Part shown: positions 61,701-64,000 of the stretch, in pieces
Position numbering within the stretch: the first letter of the stretch is position 1
Layout of the letters: the number at the start of each line of letters is the position of its first letter
Assembly: GCF_001949145.1 (NCBI RefSeq)
Contig: NW_019091375.1
Location: forward strand, 3,039,854-3,103,853
Source of the DNA: Acanthaster planci
Lineage: Eukaryota; Echinodermata; Asteroidea; Valvatida; Acanthasteridae
Direction of reading: 5' to 3'
DNA: 64,000 bases
Position numbers and translations under genes: made by a program
Notes under the pieces: model-generated
What the model was told of the DNA's origin: nothing
What the model saw: only the letters and a program-made list of their open reading frames with translations
The model's database searches: none

Positions 61701-64000
61701 TGTTCCAGCAAGCAGCCCATGAAGGTAGGCAGATGTTTTGATACTCTGTGTTTGCTTTATCCTCTGTTGCAATTCGTGGCTCGTACTCTTGCACATTCTG
61801 CATACTCTTTTTGATAAACAAAAGCAGGAATTCGTACGTAAAAGTCTTTAGTTACTCGACTACTCTTACAAAAACACACTGAAATGCACGTTCATTGCCG
61901 TATTGAGCACTGTGCTAAATAATGAAGTACAAACTCCCGTCGAGCAATTCGCAAGCTTCTAATCAGTGTACGTTGGTAGAACGATCACGTACACCATCCA
62001 AATTGAACAGGGATTGAGTTAAGTTTTTGGAATCCCTTTCACGGGTACTGTATTAACTATTGCGAGAGTGATACCACGGAACAAGCGATAAACTCTGTGT
62101 TCAGAGAAGACGTGCCTACGAATAACAATGTCAAAAAAATCCCAAAATCTATTCTTCTGTACAAGTCACAATAATTAGTGACACGAGGTCAGCTGACCAC
62201 TAGGAACAGCTTTCCGCTCCCGTTTTGGTGTTAGGTAATCACCTGAAACACACACAAACGTTGTGATGACAGGAAAAAACACGCAAGTTAAGAGGGTCCT
62301 TAATATATGTGGGTAGAATATCATATTAATATGGGTCAACCGTGGTGGCTTCCCGAATGGAGCAAGGGAATATTTTGTAGCAGGTTTATTTTGTTTTATT
62401 TGTTTTTGTTTTGCTTTGTTTTGTTTTTTTGGGGGGGTGGAATAGACTGAGCATTGGGTTTGTTGTACCGCCCCTGGTTGACCTGTTTCATGTTTTAAGT
62501 AGTTTGTCATCTCGGAAAGCTACCGAGCCTTATAGCCTTGTACAAGAAGGTTAACATACAAGCTTCGAGTGACTGTGCGTTGGTGTTCAATGCTGACATT
62601 GACAATGTGTACACATTCGTCAGGGGGGCTTTGCAACGAATTTCAACACTGCAAATTTACACATTTCCAAAATGAGTAAGGGTTACTAACATGCTACAAG
62701 AATCTTTGCTTTGGTTAAATCTATTGTGATATCGCAGGGTCCATACGGAACCATTAAAGTTCATCCCTTTTCCCCTAAAATCAGTTCATATATTATGTCA
62801 TTTCCTGTCATGTCGTGTCATGTCATGTCATGTTAAGTTATGTTAAGTAATCCGGTCACATTGTATCAGGTGTGTACCATTTCCATCGCTGACTGAGACT
62901 GATTGCTCTCAGATGCGTTTTGTGTTCCATGATTCATCTTAGATCTGACAACATTTAGAAATGCTCTGAAAACTGTAGCCAGCAATAAACCACTCATCCC
63001 ACTGACCGCCACAATCAGACTAATATTGCTAGGAGGTGAAGAAGTCGTACTTTCTTCGCGATCCTCGGCTGAAACAAATAACAAAAGTAAAGACAAAATC
63101 GGTTATGACAGTTCGAATGTTTTTTCATTAGTATTATAATGTCGCTCTCAGTCCTCAGTCCGTACAGAGTGTCCCCAATAGAAAATTTCAAAACCTGTCC
63201 AATGCTTGCATGATATTGTCTGTTTCACAAATCCCCATCCCCTCCTTCACTTCCGGTTCAAATTTACTTCACTGCCAAAACCCGTCTAACGGATAAGAGA
63301 TTAATGATCAAGATCCTAAATCTGTGTTTAACAAAAGGGCTCTTGGTTTGAAAGAGAAAACGCCTGACTATTACATACTTTCTATTTCAGTCTAGTTGCT
63401 TTAGGCGATATTAACTTTGGCAGAGCTTACGTGATCAAATGGAGATCCTCATTTTTCTAATTGCTTCATTAAAGAATTTTAGTGACAGCAATCAAGCATC
63501 GAGTTTATGCTACTTTCTAGTTTGATCACCAGACGCGAGAAAGCGCAATTTTTCACCTTTAGGATTTGATTTCAAAGGAGATGTTGATATCATACATGCA
63601 CGGACATGGTATATTGTAACTATTTTCAATTCCCCGTTGTGAAATACGTCGAGGCAGGTATTGTTTTTTAATTTGCTCTCACATATACTGACTTTAACGA
63701 CAGGCATATAAAATCCGCTGGCAAAACAATTGTTTTTACAACAGAAATGGCACGACCAGATACAAGAAGCGAAATACCTGCAAAGTTGAAAGAAATAGAA
63801 TGATATAATTATACTCAAGCATAAAATACACTGAATAGAGTGGTGCTAATTCAGAATCGAATTCCACACTCGCCGACTGTTAGGAGGATCTTAAAGTATC
63901 TTTTCATTGAATAGACAAGAAGAAAGATATTAAGTTTGCCCCCCCATAAAACTGTTCCAACTGACCTTTGCAACCGCCCATCTTTCCATTTCCAAGATAG
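55697..64000 (-). CDS. Gene B: Tie-like receptor tyrosine kinase, 3' part (5' end outside window)
   Basis: Paralogue of gene A, upstream of it in the same orientation. Eleven exons are visible: the end of an EGF domain, a transmembrane exon, eight kinase exons and a tail exon, together 405 residues to the stop. Kinase motifs: [50 protein letters not shown] and NCDDE, again closest to Tie1/TEK by family knowledge. All residues needed for catalysis are present, but the conserved WSFG of subdomain IX reads WSFE. Seven kinase exons match gene A exactly in length, so the two arose by tandem duplication. The tail begins TYMDV, in a place comparable to the tail tyrosine motif of vertebrate Tie receptors. 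Likely a membrane receptor kinase; ligand and full ectodomain are not visible. Confidence 0.86.
56040..56145 (-). CDS. Gene B: kinase exon 8
   Basis: 106 bp coding [24 protein letters not shown] and [10 protein letters not shown], ending at donor CAC|GTGAGT. It is 30 bp longer than the gene A counterpart. Confidence 0.88.
56532..56628 (-). CDS. Gene B: kinase exon 7
   Basis: 97 bp coding [27 protein letters not shown]. The GYRM-x-x-P-x-NCDDE stretch is strikingly Tie-like. Donor GTATGC. Confidence 0.9.
56813..56912. repeat. Short tandem repeat of TTGTTCCTTCAACAAA units
   Basis: Four imperfect copies of a roughly 25-bp self-complementary unit in the gene B intron between kinase exons 6 and 7. 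Confidence 0.7.
58212..58252 (-). CDS. Gene B: kinase exon 6 (41-bp microexon)
   Basis: Codes [13 protein letters not shown] between acceptor TATATCAG and donor GTAAGA. The normally invariant Gly of WSFG is Glu here (GAA against GGA in gene A). Confidence 0.87.
59101..59171 (-). CDS. Gene B: kinase exon 5 (P+1 loop)
   Basis: 71 bp coding [23 protein letters not shown]. Donor GTAAGT splits the Val codon as in gene A. Confidence 0.88.
59381..59494 (-). CDS. Gene B: kinase exon 4 (catalytic and activation loops)
   Basis: 114 bp coding [31 protein letters not shown] and QTSR. The [10 protein letters not shown] run closely resembles the Tie activation loop. Confidence 0.92.
59876..60042 (-). CDS. 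Gene B: kinase exon 3 (hinge)
   Basis: 167 bp coding [18 protein letters not shown], the acidic insert SRSDSDEGA and [16 protein letters not shown]. Donor GTAGGT, phase 0. Confidence 0.9.
60365..60528. repeat. Hairpin (snap-back) element
   Basis: Two arms of about 75 bp separated by a T-rich loop of some 8 bp. The outer 21 bp (TTTATATAACGGGTTTTGCC and its complement) are perfect, with only a few mismatches inside. Lies in the gene B intron between kinase exons 2 and 3. Confidence 0.85.
61012..61122 (-). CDS. Gene B: kinase exon 2 (helix C)
   Basis: 111 bp from acceptor TTTTATAG to donor GTGATT. It codes [11 protein letters not shown] and [15 protein letters not shown], with the helix-C Glu present. 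Confidence 0.87.
61578..61797 (-). CDS. Gene B: kinase exon 1
   Basis: 220 bp, coding [32 protein letters not shown] and SAIKMLK. Start and end match gene A exon 9 in phase and length. Confidence 0.9.
62798..62850. repeat. (TGTCA)n-like microsatellite
   Basis: Short run of TGTCATGTCATGTCATG grading into TTAAGTTATGTTAAG, just downstream of the gene B transmembrane exon. Confidence 0.75.
62878..63068 (-). CDS. Gene B: transmembrane exon
   Basis: 191-bp exon, phase 1 in (acceptor TTGTTTCAG) and phase 0 out (ATG|GTACAC). It codes [10 protein letters not shown], the hydrophobic [19 protein letters not shown], then RSKMNHG and AMEM. Same phases and ending as in gene A, although the sequence has diverged strongly. 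Confidence 0.82.
63966..64000 (-). CDS. Gene B: end of an EGF exon (truncated by window edge)
   Basis: Codes [11 protein letters not shown] with donor TGCAAAG|GTCAGT, phase 1. It parallels the ends of the gene A EGF exons (GYAGDG ... SCQG), including the last EGF cysteine. It joins in phase to the transmembrane exon. Confidence 0.65.

Noticed and set aside
63510-63818. Cys-rich frame between EGF and transmembrane exons of gene B
   Set aside because: It lacks a usable donor in a compatible phase, and the EGF exon already joins in frame to the transmembrane exon.
1-64000. CRISPR arrays, operons, ribosome binding sites
   Set aside because: The split genes and repeat content are eukaryotic; no direct-repeat/spacer array is present.

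Overview
The window looks like nuclear DNA of an invertebrate animal, most likely a marine deuterostome (echinoderm, hemichordate or amphioxus; the species cannot be fixed from sequence alone). The reasons are: GT-AG introns of 0.3-5 kb, phase-1 Ig and EGF exons, A+T-rich DNA, many degenerate retrotransposons, SINEs and foldback repeats, a frequent TAGGCCTA-type motif, and two assembly gaps (9401-9481 and 47734-48394). There is no prokaryotic gene organisation. Long open frames are rare because the genes are split into short exons.

Three genes could be rebuilt exon by exon, all on the minus strand. Gene B (55697 to beyond 64000, 5' end outside the window) and gene A (10100-31262, complete, 17 coding exons, 869 codons before the stop) are tandem paralogues encoding receptor tyrosine kinases related to Tie/TEK angiopoietin receptors. 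Gene A encodes signal peptide, Ig, Ig, Ig, EGF, EGF, EGF, transmembrane helix, tyrosine kinase and a short tail. Gene B shows the end of an EGF domain, the transmembrane exon and the whole kinase. Their first seven kinase exons have identical lengths (220, 111, 167, 114, 71, 41 and 97 bp). Between them lies gene C (36673-45183, six coding exons, 517 residues): a signal peptide, four V-like Ig domains and a hydrophobic C-terminus with no cytoplasmic tail, which suggests a GPI-anchored cell-surface protein.

Layout: 1-10 kb is intergenic with a MITE-like inverted repeat, a dispersed repeat copy and AAGTC satellite. 10.1-31.3 kb is gene A, with retrotransposon, SINE and foldback insertions in its introns. 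31.3-36.7 kb is intergenic with a second copy of the dispersed repeat (inverted) and of the intronic retrotransposon. 36.7-45.2 kb is gene C, with a 2 kb cluster of four alternating inverted modules in its largest intron. 45.2-55.7 kb is intergenic, dominated by decayed non-LTR retrotransposons, a pentanucleotide microsatellite and a gap. 55.7-64 kb is gene B, with a near-perfect hairpin element in one intron.

Functionally, the locus reads as a small cluster of cell-surface Ig-superfamily signalling proteins: two Tie-like kinases with a non-canonical ectodomain and an Ig-only membrane-anchored neighbour that could be a co-receptor, a decoy or an independent immune-type receptor (inference). 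The most notable details are a first EGF domain that has lost exactly one disulfide pair, a 30-nt displacement of the last intron between the paralogues linked to an in-frame stop, a Gly-to-Glu change in the kinase of gene B, and a possible FN3 exon relic inside gene A.
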